Under the pieces are notes generated by a model, which saw only the letters and a list, made by a program, of their open reading frames with translations, was not told the DNA's origin and made no database searches. From an uncultured Lachnospiraceae bacterium (GTDB lineage: Bacteria; Bacillota; Clostridia; Lachnospirales; Lachnospiraceae), in contig CANQSA010000007.1 of assembly GCA_947626415.1 (NCBI GenBank), positions 40,206 through 104,205 of the forward strand: a stretch of 64,000 bases of DNA, written 5' to 3'. Both the position numbers and the translations under genes were made by a program. Numbering within the stretch: position 1 is the stretch's first letter; every line of letters starts with the position of its first letter. Shown piece by piece: positions 42,991-51,541 of the stretch.

Positions 42991-43518
42991 ATGAGCGGTC
43001 AAAGGAAACAGCTGCCGGTGATCTGGCTGGACAGCGGAGATACACTGATTGATGAAAGCACGGAGATTTATGATGAAGCGGGCAATGTAGTCCGGGCGGA
43101 ATGGATTCCGGGCGCACAGGCGCTGTTAGAATATCTGGAAGAAAACGGATATACGGTGATCTTGGTGGCGGATGGGAGAGTCCGGTCATTTCAGAATGTA
43201 TACCGGTACCACAGGGCAGAACATTATTTTAAGGATTGGGTGATCTCGGAGGCGGTCGGCCATGAGAAGCCGCACCCGGATATGTTCGGGAAGGCGTTGG
43301 AGGCTTCGGGGCTGTGTGAAGCCGCTAAGCGCCGGATCGTTATGGTCGGCAATAATCTGAAAAAGGATATCGCGGGCGCGAATCGGTTTGGCGTTACTTC
43401 GGTCTGGATGGACTGGTCGCCCCGGTATTTTCATGCGTATGAAGATCCGGACTGGGTCCCGGATCATGTGATACACAGCCCGGAAGAATTGATTTTATTG
43501 TTAAAAAGCGGATTATAA
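42991..43518 (+). CDS. HAD superfamily hydrolase
   Basis: 175 residues. Motif I is WLDSGDTLID (Asp nucleophile and second Asp, in the D-x-G-D-T variant). The lysine motif is GHEKPHPDMF and motif IV is VGNNLKKDIAGANRFG. It is a small cap-less or short-cap phosphatase whose substrate is probably a sugar phosphate or nucleotide. It lies about 100 bases after the epimerase on the same strand and ends just before a good terminator, so it is likely the last gene of the polysaccharide transcript. Whether it belongs functionally to that operon is uncertain. Confidence 0.85.
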   Translation: MSGQRKQLPVIWLDSGDTLIDESTEIYDEAGNVVRAEWIPGAQALLEYLEENGYTVILVADGRVRSFQNVYRYHRAEHYFKDWVISEAVGHEKPHPDMFGKALEASGLCEAAKRRIVMVGNNLKKDIAGANRFGVTSVWMDWSPRYFHAYEDPDWVPDHVIHSPEELILLLKSGL

Positions 43519-43522
43519 AATT

Positions 43523-43550
43523 GCGGTCCCGGAAATGGGACTGCTTTTTT
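43523..43550 (+). terminator. Intrinsic terminator at the end of the polysaccharide operon
   Basis: GCGGTCCC (43523-43530) pairs with GGGACTGC (43537-43544), with one G-U pair and a 6-base loop, and is followed by six T. Confidence 0.85.
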
Positions 43551-43594
43551 ATGTGAAATAGTCGTAAAATTTTCTACACAAGGGAGAAGGTCTG

Positions 43595-43603
43595 TGTTAT
43601 ACT
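43595..43603 (+). promoter_or_regulatory. Extended -10 promoter of the hybrid kinase gene
   Basis: TGTTATACT at 43595-43603 is an extended -10 element (TGnTATACT). A weak -35 (TCTACA, 43573-43578) lies at a long spacing. The kinase ATG is 28 bases downstream. Confidence 0.5.
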
Positions 43604-43631
43604 GGAACAAACTGAGGACGAAGGAGAACGT

Positions 43632-46199
43632 ATGGACGAAAAGAATATGATGCAGCCGAAAAAAATCCCAAAGGACAAAAGTCAGGCGGCAACCATTGTT
43701 ATGATTGTGATCATGGCGGTTGTTCTGCTGTTCGCGTATATGAGGATTACTGCGGCTATCGAGGAACGCAGCCTCGGACGGATGGAAGAGAATGTCAAAA
43801 CGGTAATTGAGGAGGTGCAGTCTAAGCTGAACCGGGACAGTCGGCTGCTGAATGCAGCGGCGGATATCATTTCTGCCGATCAGACGGTGGATATAGATTC
43901 CATGCAGGATATCTTAAATAACATTGCTCCGCTTCTGGAGACAATGAACATCAGTATTCTGTTTCCGGACGACAGTATCCTGCAGGCAGACGGTACGAGG
44001 CTGGATGCTTCTCACAATGACGGGCTTTCGTTTGAGCGAGAGGCGCCGCTTGGCGAGCATGTGTCGGATCGGGTCTACAGTATTCCCGATAATATCCCGA
44101 TTCTGCGGCATTTTGTGCCGATTACAAAAGACGGGAAAACGACTGCGCTTTTATATGGCGTTACCCGGCTGGAAAATCTGCCGACCCGGCTGAATACCGG
44201 CAATATTTATAATTCCAGTGCCCATGTGTATATTATTGATACCAAGACCGGGGATTTTATTATGGATACCTACCATGAAACACTGGGAAATTTATCGGAC
44301 TATACAGAACAGGAAGTCCGGGGCAGTATGACCTGGGATGCCTTTAAGGAGGAATTGCTTGGCGAAGGGACGGGCTACATTGTATTTCGCCCGACTTCCG
44401 AGGATGAATGGGAATACCTGAATTACGCGCCGATTCATGTGAATCAGTGGGTAATCGCCGTATCGGTTCCTGAAAAAGAGGCGCTCACCAGTGTGTATGC
44501 GGTCCGGGATATCGGGGTCGTCGTAGGCGTTTTGATTGCCGGCTCTATCATCTTGTATTATCTCTGGATCAGGCGGAACGCCAGAATGCGGATGGAACAG
44601 GCTGTGGAGCAGGCGGTATTGGTAGAAAAGCTGCAGAAGGCTGAGGCGGCGGACCGCGCCAAGAGTATCTTTTTGTCTAATATGTCGCATGACATTCGGA
44701 CGCCTATGAATGCCATTATCGGATTTACGACGCTGGCACAGACGAATCTGGATAATAAAGAGCGTCTGCAGGATTATCTGAGAAAGACGCTGTCTTCCTG
44801 CAATCATCTGTTGAGTCTGATCAATGATATTCTGGATATGAGCCGGATCGAATCGGGCAAGCTGAACATAGAAGAAAAAGAATGTTCGATTTCCGATATT
44901 TTCCGGGATATGCGGAACATTATCCAGAATCAGATGCAGTCCAAGCAGCTCAGCTTTTTCATGGATACGCTGGATGTAAATGACGAGGACATTTACTGTG
45001 ATAAACTGCATGTCAATCAGGTACTGCTGAATCTGCTGTCGAACGCGATCAAATTTACCCCCGCCGGCGGAACGGTATCGCTGACGGTACAGCAAAAACC
45101 TTCTGCGCCGACCGGATACGGTTCCTATGAGATCCGGGTAAAGGACACAGGAATCGGTATGAGTCCTGAATTTGCCGAACATATCTTTGAACCGTTTGAA
45201 CGGGAACGTACTTCCACGGTCAGCGGGATCCAGGGGACCGGCCTGGGCATGGCGATCACGAAGAATATCGTGGATTCCATGGGCGGCACGATCCGGGTGG
45301 AGACCGAACAGGGAAAAGGGACGGAATTTATACTGAACTTTGATTTTAAACTGCAGTCCGTGCCGAAGAAGATTGAAAAAGTAAGAGAACTGGAAGGAAT
45401 GCGCGCGTTGGTGGTTGACGACAGTTATTCCACCTGCGACAGTGTGACGAAGATGCTCTGGCAGATCGGGATGCGGCCGGAATGGACGCTGCACGGGAAA
45501 GAGGCGGTGCTCCGTGCCAGACAGGCGGTGGAACTGGGCGATTCCTATAAGGCTTATGTGATCGACTGGCTGCTGCCGGATCTGAGCGGGCTGGAGGTAG
45601 TCAGACAGATCCGCGGGATTGCCGGGGACGACACGCCGATCATCATTATTACCGCGTATGACTGGAGCGCGTTTGAAGACGAAGCAAGAGAAGCAGGCGT
45701 GACCGCGTTCTGCGGAAAGCCGATCTTCCTTTCCGATCTGCAGGATACCTTACTGGAGGCAGTCGGAAAAGGTACGATGGAGCAGGAAAGTGTGCTTCCG
45801 AATATGCAGGCGGACTTTAAAGGAACCCGGATTTTGCTGGTAGAAGATAACGAGGTCAATCGGGAGATCGCGGAAATGCTGCTTAGCACGCAGGGCTTTG
45901 TAGTTGAGTCTGCTTGGGACGGGTCCATGGCGGTGGATATGGTGAAACAGTCGGAACCCGGATATTATCAGCTGATTCTGATGGATATTCAAATGCCGGT
46001 CATGAATGGGTACGATTCCGCGAAGGCGATCCGGGCGCTGGAATCTCCGGAGCTGTCCGCGATCCCGATCGTGGCGATGACGGCGGATGCGTTTGAGGAG
46101 GATAAAAAACGGGCGCTGGAGTGCGGCATGAATGCGCATGTGGCAAAACCGATCGATATGAATCAGCTGATGGAGGTTATTGCCGATATCTTAAAATAG
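43632..46199 (+). CDS. Hybrid sensor histidine kinase with two receiver domains
   Basis: 855 residues. A membrane segment at about 19-40, an extracellular sensor region (about 41-290, probably Cache-like) and a second membrane segment (about 293-313) precede the kinase core. The H box is SNMSHDIRTPMN with His353, followed by NLLSNAIKFTPAGG, KDTGIGM and GTGLGMAIT of the ATP-binding domain. Two receiver domains follow with Asp645 (VIDWLLPDLSG) and Asp785 (LILMDIQMPVMNG). No output DNA-binding or GGDEF domain is attached and no dedicated response regulator is adjacent, so signal flow probably goes to a partner elsewhere. It lies alone after the polysaccharide terminator. Confidence 0.9.
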   Translation: MDEKNMMQPKKIPKDKSQAATIVMIVIMAVVLLFAYMRITAAIEERSLGRMEENVKTVIEEVQSKLNRDSRLLNAAADIISADQTVDIDSMQDILNNIAPLLETMNISILFPDDSILQADGTRLDASHNDGLSFEREAPLGEHVSDRVYSIPDNIPILRHFVPITKDGKTTALLYGVTRLENLPTRLNTGNIYNSSAHVYIIDTKTGDFIMDTYHETLGNLSDYTEQEVRGSMTWDAFKEELLGEGTGYIVFRPTSEDEWEYLNYAPIHVNQWVIAVSVPEKEALTSVYAVRDIGVVVGVLIAGSIILYYLWIRRNARMRMEQAVEQAVLVEKLQKAEAADRAKSIFLSNMSHDIRTPMNAIIGFTTLAQTNLDNKERLQDYLRKTLSSCNHLLSLINDILDMSRIESGKLNIEEKECSISDIFRDMRNIIQNQMQSKQLSFFMDTLDVNDEDIYCDKLHVNQVLLNLLSNAIKFTPAGGTVSLTVQQKPSAPTGYGSYEIRVKDTGIGMSPEFAEHIFEPFERERTSTVSGIQGTGLGMAITKNIVDSMGGTIRVETEQGKGTEFILNFDFKLQSVPKKIEKVRELEGMRALVVDDSYSTCDSVTKMLWQIGMRPEWTLHGKEAVLRARQAVELGDSYKAYVIDWLLPDLSGLEVVRQIRGIAGDDTPIIIITAYDWSAFEDEAREAGVTAFCGKPIFLSDLQDTLLEAVGKGTMEQESVLPNMQADFKGTRILLVEDNEVNREIAEMLLSTQGFVVESAWDGSMAVDMVKQSEPGYYQLILMDIQMPVMNGYDSAKAIRALESPELSAIPIVAMTADAFEEDKKRALECGMNAHVAKPIDMNQLMEVIADILK

Positions 46200-46210
46200 A
46201 GGATAGGAAA

Positions 46211-48739
46211 ATGGAAAGCAGGATGAAAGAACAACAAACGCCGGACAGGATAAAGATACGCGGCGGGCGGGTACATAATCTGAAAAACGTTGACGTCGAT
46301 ATCCCGCTTCACAGGATTGTGGGGATTGCCGGAGTTTCCGGCTCGGGCAAATCCTCTTTGGCGTTGGGAATCCTGTATGCGGAGGGTTCGAGGCGGTATC
46401 TGGAATCCCTGTCAACCTACACGCGCAGGAGGATGACGCAGGCGGAAAAGGCACAGGTAGATGAAGTGCTGTATGTTCCGGCTGCGCTGGCGCTGCGGCA
46501 GCGTCCCGGCGTTCCCGGGATCCGCAGCACATTTGGAACAGGTACGGAACTGTTAAACAGTCTGCGGCTGATGTTTTCCAGACTTTCAAGTCATCGCTGT
46601 CCGAATGGGCACTATGTGGAGCCTTCTTTAAATGTGGCGGCGGGCCTTCCTCTGATCTGTCCGGTGTGCGGCGAGCAATTCTTTGCACCGGGCGCGGAAG
46701 AACTTGCTTTTAACAGCCAGGGCGCATGTAAAACATGTGACGGTACGGGGATCGTCCGTACTGTGGATGAATCGACGCTGGTTCCGGATGAGTCGCTGTC
46801 AATCGATGAGGGCGCGGTCGCGCCATGGCAGACGCTGATGTGGTCGCTGATGAAGGACATTGCCCGGGAAATGGGCGTCCGCACCGATGTGCCGTTTCGG
46901 GAACTGACGCCAAAGGAGCGCGAAATCGTTTTTCACGGTCCCGCGGTCAAGAAGAATATCATTTATCAGAATAAGACCAGCGGCGCTGCAGGAGATATGG
47001 ATTTTACCTACTTTAACGCCACTTATACTGTAGAGAACGCTTTGGCTAAGGTGAAAGATGAAAAGGGCATGAAGCGGGTGGAGAAGTTTCTGCGGCAGGA
47101 TGTGTGTCCGGACTGTGGCGGAACGCGCTTAAGCGATGCGGCGCGGGCGCCGCGGCTTCGCGGGATTTCCCTTGCGGAAGCCTGTAAGATGACGCTTTCC
47201 GATCTGACGGCCTGGGTGGCTGGGGTTCCGGCCTCGCTTCCCGAAGCAATGCGGCCGATGGCGGAGAGTATCGCGGAATCCTTTCAAAGCGCCGCAAAGC
47301 GGTTGACGGATCTGGGACTTTCTTATCTGACGCTGGACCGCGCCGCTTCTACGCTTTCCACCGGAGAGCGGCAGAGAATGCAGCTGGCCCGTGCGGTACG
47401 CAACCGTACAACCGGCGTTTTATATGTTCTCGATGAACCGTCTATCGGGCTGCATCCCTCTAATCTGGAGGGACTGAACGGCGTCATGCAGGATTTGGTT
47501 GCCGATGGAAATTCGGTTGTGCTGGTCGACCATGATGTTCATGTGCTTTCCAAAGCGGACTGGCTCATTGAACTTGGCCCAAAGGCCGGGGAAAACGGCG
47601 GAACGGTCATTGCGCAGGGGACAAGGGAAGAAGTCGAAAACGATCCGAATTCACGAATCGGCGGTTTTCTTACAGGAAAAACCGCGATCCATATGGAGAA
47701 ACAGATCGCGCCGGATCAGATGTTTTCCGTTGGCACCATACATCTGTCTACCTCCGAGATTCATACGGTAAAACCGTTGGAGGTGGATTTTCCGAAAGGC
47801 CGGCTGATCGCGGTAACCGGCGTGTCCGGTTCCGGGAAAACGACGCTGATCCTGGAAAGCCTGATTCCTGCCTTAGAAGCGGCTGTCCGAGGCAGCCAGC
47901 TTCCCAGCCATGTAAAGTCTGTTTCTGCCGACGGGATCACACAGGTCAAACTGATCGACGCTACCCCGATCGGAATCAACGTGCGTTCCACTGTCGCCAC
48001 TTACGCTGATGTGCATGATGAACTGCGCAAGGTCTATGCGAGAACGGCGGACGCAAAAGGAAGAGGATATAAGGCAGGCGATTTTTCCTATAATACGGGG
48101 AAACTGCGGTGCCCTGTCTGCGATGGGACAGGAACCATCAATCTGGACGTTCAGTTTTTGCCGGATGTGGAAATCCCATGTCCGGACTGTGGCGGTTCCC
48201 GTTACGCAAAAGAGGCCGGTTTCATCCGGCGCGTACCGAAACAGGGCGGAGAGGCAAAGACGCTTCCGGAACTGATGGATATGAGCGTGGAAGAGGCGCT
48301 CTCCGTATGCGCGGATCTTCCGCTTGTGGCTCGGAAACTGCGCGTATTAAAGGAACTGGGGCTCGGTTATCTGACGCTGGGAGAAGAAACGCCGAGTCTT
48401 TCGGGCGGAGAGGCGCAGCGATTAAAGCTCGCCAGTGAGATGGGCAAGGGACAGGCAGATACGGTATTTGTATTTGACGAACCTACCATTGGGCTGCATC
48501 CGCTGGATGTAGAGACACTGCTTTTTGTATTTGAGGAATTGATCAAAAGCGGAGCGACCGTTATCGTCATTGAGCATGATCTGGATGTGATAAAAAATGC
48601 GGATTATGTGATCGATATGGGGCCGGGCGGCGGCGCGGAAGGCGGAAAAATTGTTGCGGCGGGTACGCCGGAAGAAATCTGCGAATGTAAGGACAGTAAG
48701 ACCGGAGCATATTTGAAACGGTATATGACAGAACATTAA
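46211..48739 (+). CDS. UvrA2-like ABC excinuclease-family ATPase
   Basis: 842 residues, about 100 shorter than housekeeping UvrA. Two ABC modules are visible: GVSGSGKSS with LSTGERQRMQLA, and GVSGSGKTT with LSGGEAQRLKLA. Walker B segments are YVLDEPSIGLHP and FVFDEPTIGLHP. Zinc-binding CPVC, CKTCDGTG, CPDCGG and CPVCDGTG motifs are present. Note LSTGE instead of LSGGE in the first signature. The shorter length fits UvrA2-type paralogs, which lack part of the UvrB-interacting region and are linked to DNA damage or drug tolerance. It starts 12 bases after the kinase gene, suggesting one transcript, an unusual pairing. Confidence 0.87.
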   Translation: MESRMKEQQTPDRIKIRGGRVHNLKNVDVDIPLHRIVGIAGVSGSGKSSLALGILYAEGSRRYLESLSTYTRRRMTQAEKAQVDEVLYVPAALALRQRPGVPGIRSTFGTGTELLNSLRLMFSRLSSHRCPNGHYVEPSLNVAAGLPLICPVCGEQFFAPGAEELAFNSQGACKTCDGTGIVRTVDESTLVPDESLSIDEGAVAPWQTLMWSLMKDIAREMGVRTDVPFRELTPKEREIVFHGPAVKKNIIYQNKTSGAAGDMDFTYFNATYTVENALAKVKDEKGMKRVEKFLRQDVCPDCGGTRLSDAARAPRLRGISLAEACKMTLSDLTAWVAGVPASLPEAMRPMAESIAESFQSAAKRLTDLGLSYLTLDRAASTLSTGERQRMQLARAVRNRTTGVLYVLDEPSIGLHPSNLEGLNGVMQDLVADGNSVVLVDHDVHVLSKADWLIELGPKAGENGGTVIAQGTREEVENDPNSRIGGFLTGKTAIHMEKQIAPDQMFSVGTIHLSTSEIHTVKPLEVDFPKGRLIAVTGVSGSGKTTLILESLIPALEAAVRGSQLPSHVKSVSADGITQVKLIDATPIGINVRSTVATYADVHDELRKVYARTADAKGRGYKAGDFSYNTGKLRCPVCDGTGTINLDVQFLPDVEIPCPDCGGSRYAKEAGFIRRVPKQGGEAKTLPELMDMSVEEALSVCADLPLVARKLRVLKELGLGYLTLGEETPSLSGGEAQRLKLASEMGKGQADTVFVFDEPTIGLHPLDVETLLFVFEELIKSGATVIVIEHDLDVIKNADYVIDMGPGGGAEGGKIVAAGTPEEICECKDSKTGAYLKRYMTEH

Positions 48740-48766
48740 GAAATCAAACAGAGGATAGATCGCAAA

Positions 48767-48794
48767 AACCGGCGCGGCGTTTGCCGCGTCGGTT
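48767..48794 (-). terminator. Terminator between the convergent uvrA2-like and DUF11 genes
   Basis: Arms 48767-48778 and 48783-48794 form a 12-bp stem with one G-U pair and a 4-base loop. On the minus strand it is followed by TTTTT, so it serves the DUF11 gene. It may also hinder rightward transcripts, though no T-run follows on that strand. Confidence 0.7.
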
Positions 48795-48807
48795 TCGCAT
48801 GACCGGA

Positions 48808-49662
48808 TTACAGGGTTCCTGTAATGACCAGTGTACTTGTGCCGGGAATGACCGACCATACGCCGGTAGCCGCGTCCTGTGTATAGGCTGCGGCCGGAAC
48901 GGTAATCTGTCCCGCGACTGTGGAGAACAGACCGGTATCCGGATCGTAGGTGTAATTGGTGGTCTCTGCCCACGCATCCCCGTTAAAGGTTACGGTCAGA
49001 TTGTTTAAAATCGGATTAAACGTATCTGTGATCGCTGCCAGATCTTCCGCGGTAGCCGCGGTATTTCCGGTGTTCTGGATCAGGAAGGTGTAGGTCAGCG
49101 TGCCGTTTTCCGTTACCGGAACCGGGCTGATGGTCTTCGTGATGCTTAATACCGGTTCTGTTTCCACCGCGATTGTTTCGCTGGCTGTGATCGGCGTGAT
49201 ACCCGGGCTGGTGATAGTAACCGTGTTCTCAATGGTAGAACCGGTTGCCAGCGGCGCGTATTGATTGATATCCGCTTCATACACAATGATCGCGTTTCCG
49301 CCTGCCGGTATGGAGATGCCGGAGATTGTAAGCGGAGATTCCGGTGTAACGGCAGGCGTATTCTGCAGTACACCGTTAATATAGTAACGCACGGTACCTG
49401 TGCGGTAAGTTAAAGGAACGACAGTAACGGCGCCCGCCGTATAAGATCCCAGATTATCGGTAACGGTAATATTGGAAAATTCTGTTGTTCCGGAATTGAT
49501 AATACTGATTATATAAGTGACACGATTGTCCTGCGGACCGTAAGTGTTTCCGACTGCAGTCTTGGTGGCGGAAAGTACTTCCAGAATTTCCCCCACTGCC
49601 ACATTGGAATTGGTCACGGTATTGTTATAGGTCAATTGTGCCTGATTTGTAAACTGAGCCAT
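48808..49662 (-). CDS. DUF11 (conserved repeat domain) protein
   Basis: 284 residues beginning MAQFTNQAQLTYNNT. Two beta-sandwich repeats of the DUF11 type follow: LEVLSATKTAVG...VTYIISIINSG and LSITKTISPVPVTENGTLTYTFLIQNTG. There is no signal peptide and no membrane anchor, although DUF11 repeats are usually extracellular. Similar stand-alone Clostridial proteins starting MA-FTNQA are known but have no assigned function. Threonine- and proline-rich linkers suggest a structural or surface role. AAAGGAT lies about 6 bases before the ATG, and a terminator closes the gene. Nothing nearby indicates a partner. Confidence 0.75.
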   Translation of the reverse strand: MAQFTNQAQLTYNNTVTNSNVAVGEILEVLSATKTAVGNTYGPQDNRVTYIISIINSGTTEFSNITVTDNLGSYTAGAVTVVPLTYRTGTVRYYINGVLQNTPAVTPESPLTISGISIPAGGNAIIVYEADINQYAPLATGSTIENTVTITSPGITPITASETIAVETEPVLSITKTISPVPVTENGTLTYTFLIQNTGNTAATAEDLAAITDTFNPILNNLTVTFNGDAWAETTNYTYDPDTGLFSTVAGQITVPAAAYTQDAATGVWSVIPGTSTLVITGTL

Positions 49663-49838
49663 AAAAATAATCCTTTCTTAGAAACTGCTCAATATAATCT
49701 ATGCAGGCAGAAAAATTTGGTGTCAATCTGTCCGAAATGAGATAGCAGTGGATTTATTTTCCCGAATATGATACACTAAGAAAGACTTACATAGGAACGG
49801 ACCGCTTCGGGTCAATGAAGTACGCAGGAGGCGCGCGA

Positions 49839-50582
49839 ATGGATGCTCCGGTCATATCGGTGGTAATGCCGGTTTATAACGGTGAAAAATATATCAGACA
49901 GGCGATTGAATCAGTTCTGTGTCAGAAGGTGCCGCTGGAACTGATCATTGTGGACGACTGCTCGAACGACAGAACGCAGGAGATGGTCCTGGGATATCTG
50001 TCCGCAGGCAATGTCTTTTATTATAAAAATGAGAAAAATGAAGGCGCGGCTTTTTCCAGAAATTATGGCAGCAGGCTTGCGAAGGGAGCGTATATCGCAT
50101 TTCTGGACGCAGACGACTGGTGGACGGAAGGAAAACTGGAAAAGCAGCTGGAACGGTTAAAGAAAACCAATGCGGTTCTGTGCTGTACGGCCAGAGAACT
50201 GATGCATCCGGACGGAAGCTCCGCCGGAAAAGTGATCCCGGTGAGGGAGGAGATCACATACAAGTATCTGTTGTCGCACAACAGTATCGCCTGTTCCTCT
50301 GTCGTGGCAAAAGCGGAAGCGATCCGCGAATTTCCCATGGAGCACGAGGACAGTCAGGAGGATTATATTACATGGATGCGGATCCTGCGCAAATACGGCA
50401 GCGCCTGCGGGATTAACGAACCCATGTTAAAATACCGGATGAGCTTTCACAGCAAATCCGGTAATAAACTGAAATCCGCTAAGATGACATTTCAGGCGTA
50501 CCGCTATATGGGCTTTGGCCTGCTGAAATCCCTCTGTCTCTTCGTCTCCTATGCGGTTCATGGCGTGATCAAATATCTGTAG
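49839..50582 (+). CDS. GT2 family glycosyltransferase
   Basis: 247 residues from ATG 49839, with AGGAGG 7 bases upstream; an in-frame ATG at 49815 lacks a site. The GT-A fold begins ISVVMPVYNGEKYIRQAIESVL; IIVDDCSND and FLDADDWW provide the donor and DxD metal-binding residues. About 20 hydrophobic C-terminal residues (LLKSLCLFVSYAVHG) may associate with the membrane. It stands apart from the main polysaccharide operon, facing the inositol-phosphatase-like gene. An extended -10 (TGATACACT, 49769-49777) is a possible promoter. Donor and acceptor unknown. Confidence 0.88.
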   Translation: MDAPVISVVMPVYNGEKYIRQAIESVLCQKVPLELIIVDDCSNDRTQEMVLGYLSAGNVFYYKNEKNEGAAFSRNYGSRLAKGAYIAFLDADDWWTEGKLEKQLERLKKTNAVLCCTARELMHPDGSSAGKVIPVREEITYKYLLSHNSIACSSVVAKAEAIREFPMEHEDSQEDYITWMRILRKYGSACGINEPMLKYRMSFHSKSGNKLKSAKMTFQAYRYMGFGLLKSLCLFVSYAVHGVIKYL

Positions 50583-50584
50583 TC

Positions 50585-51367
50585 TTATATCTGCCGGGTC
50601 AGCTCCAGCAGTTCCTGTAATACGGCCGGGCGGCAGGCAGCTATGATATCCATGTTGTCTGTATACTGGATTTCCCCGCCGTTCCACCGACAGACACAGC
50701 CGCCTGCTTCCTGTACCAACAGCAGACCGGCGGCACAGTCCCAGGCTTTCAGACGGCGCTCAAGATAAGCGTCCTGCCGGCCGCAGGCCACATAGGCCAG
50801 ATCGATGGCCGCGCTGCCCAGCCGGCGGATGTCATTGCACCGCTTGAATACTTCCCTGAACACATGAAAATTTTCTTCCGCCAATTCTTTATAATAGGGA
50901 GAGGTACCGGTGGAAACGATGGAATTCTCCAGCGCGTCTGTCGCCGCGGCGCAGATCGGACTGCCGTTTCTGTAGGCGCCCTGCCCCTTAACGGCATAGA
51001 ACAATTCATCGGCAAAGAAATGATAGACAACGCCGAACACAATCTCCTTCCCGTCGTACAGTGCCAGTGAGCAGGCGCTTAATCCGTAATCCTTAATAAA
51101 ATTCTGCGTACCGTCGATGGGATCCAGGATCCATGCCGGTTTGTCCGTCAGAGGAAAATAACCGGTTTCTTCCCCCATAAACAGAATATCGGGGTATAGC
51201 TTCTGTAATCCGTCTTTCACATAGTTCTGTACAGCCAGATCGGCGTCGGTTACAAAATCCGCCCGTCCCTTTACATGAATATTTTCATCCTGAAGCGGTT
51301 CGGCAACCAGGGCTTTGGTTTGGGAGACCAGCCGCAGGACGGCCGGGTAATCTATCTTTATGTGCAT
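50585..51367 (-). CDS. Inositol monophosphatase family protein
   Basis: 260 residues. The metal-binding motifs of the family are present in order: GEETG, WILDPIDGTQNF and the C-terminal AWDCAAGLLLVQEAGG. Members hydrolyse inositol phosphates, fructose-1,6-bisphosphate, nucleotide bisphosphates (CysQ type) or similar small phosphates with Mg2+. The substrate cannot be told from sequence. It is convergent with the GT2 gene, with two bases between the stops. AAAGGAAATACAG precedes the ATG on the minus strand. No operon partner is visible. Confidence 0.9.
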   Translation of the reverse strand: MHIKIDYPAVLRLVSQTKALVAEPLQDENIHVKGRADFVTDADLAVQNYVKDGLQKLYPDILFMGEETGYFPLTDKPAWILDPIDGTQNFIKDYGLSACSLALYDGKEIVFGVVYHFFADELFYAVKGQGAYRNGSPICAAATDALENSIVSTGTSPYYKELAEENFHVFREVFKRCNDIRRLGSAAIDLAYVACGRQDAYLERRLKAWDCAAGLLLVQEAGGCVCRWNGGEIQYTDNMDIIAACRPAVLQELLELTRQI

Positions 51368-51474
51368 TTTCTGTATTTCCTTTCTGAAAGTTTAATCTAA
51401 GAGGATTATAGCAGAAAGACCAGAATTCTGTAAATAGGCGAAGCGGAAATTAGCTGATTTTAGAAAATCGACCT

Positions 51475-51497
51475 AACCGTTTCCGGTTTCTTCCGAC
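51475..51497 (+). promoter_or_regulatory. ECF-type promoter before the sigma factor gene
   Basis: AAC (51475-51477) is followed after 16 bases by CGAC (51494-51497), the pattern of Bacillus SigX/SigW-group ECF promoters (AAC in -35, CGwC in -10). It lies about 45 bases before the sigma factor ATG, so autoactivation is plausible. Confidence 0.5.
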
Positions 51498-51541
51498 TAT
51501 ACAGGTGTAACAATCATGATTGAAACGAAAAAAGGTGTGAA

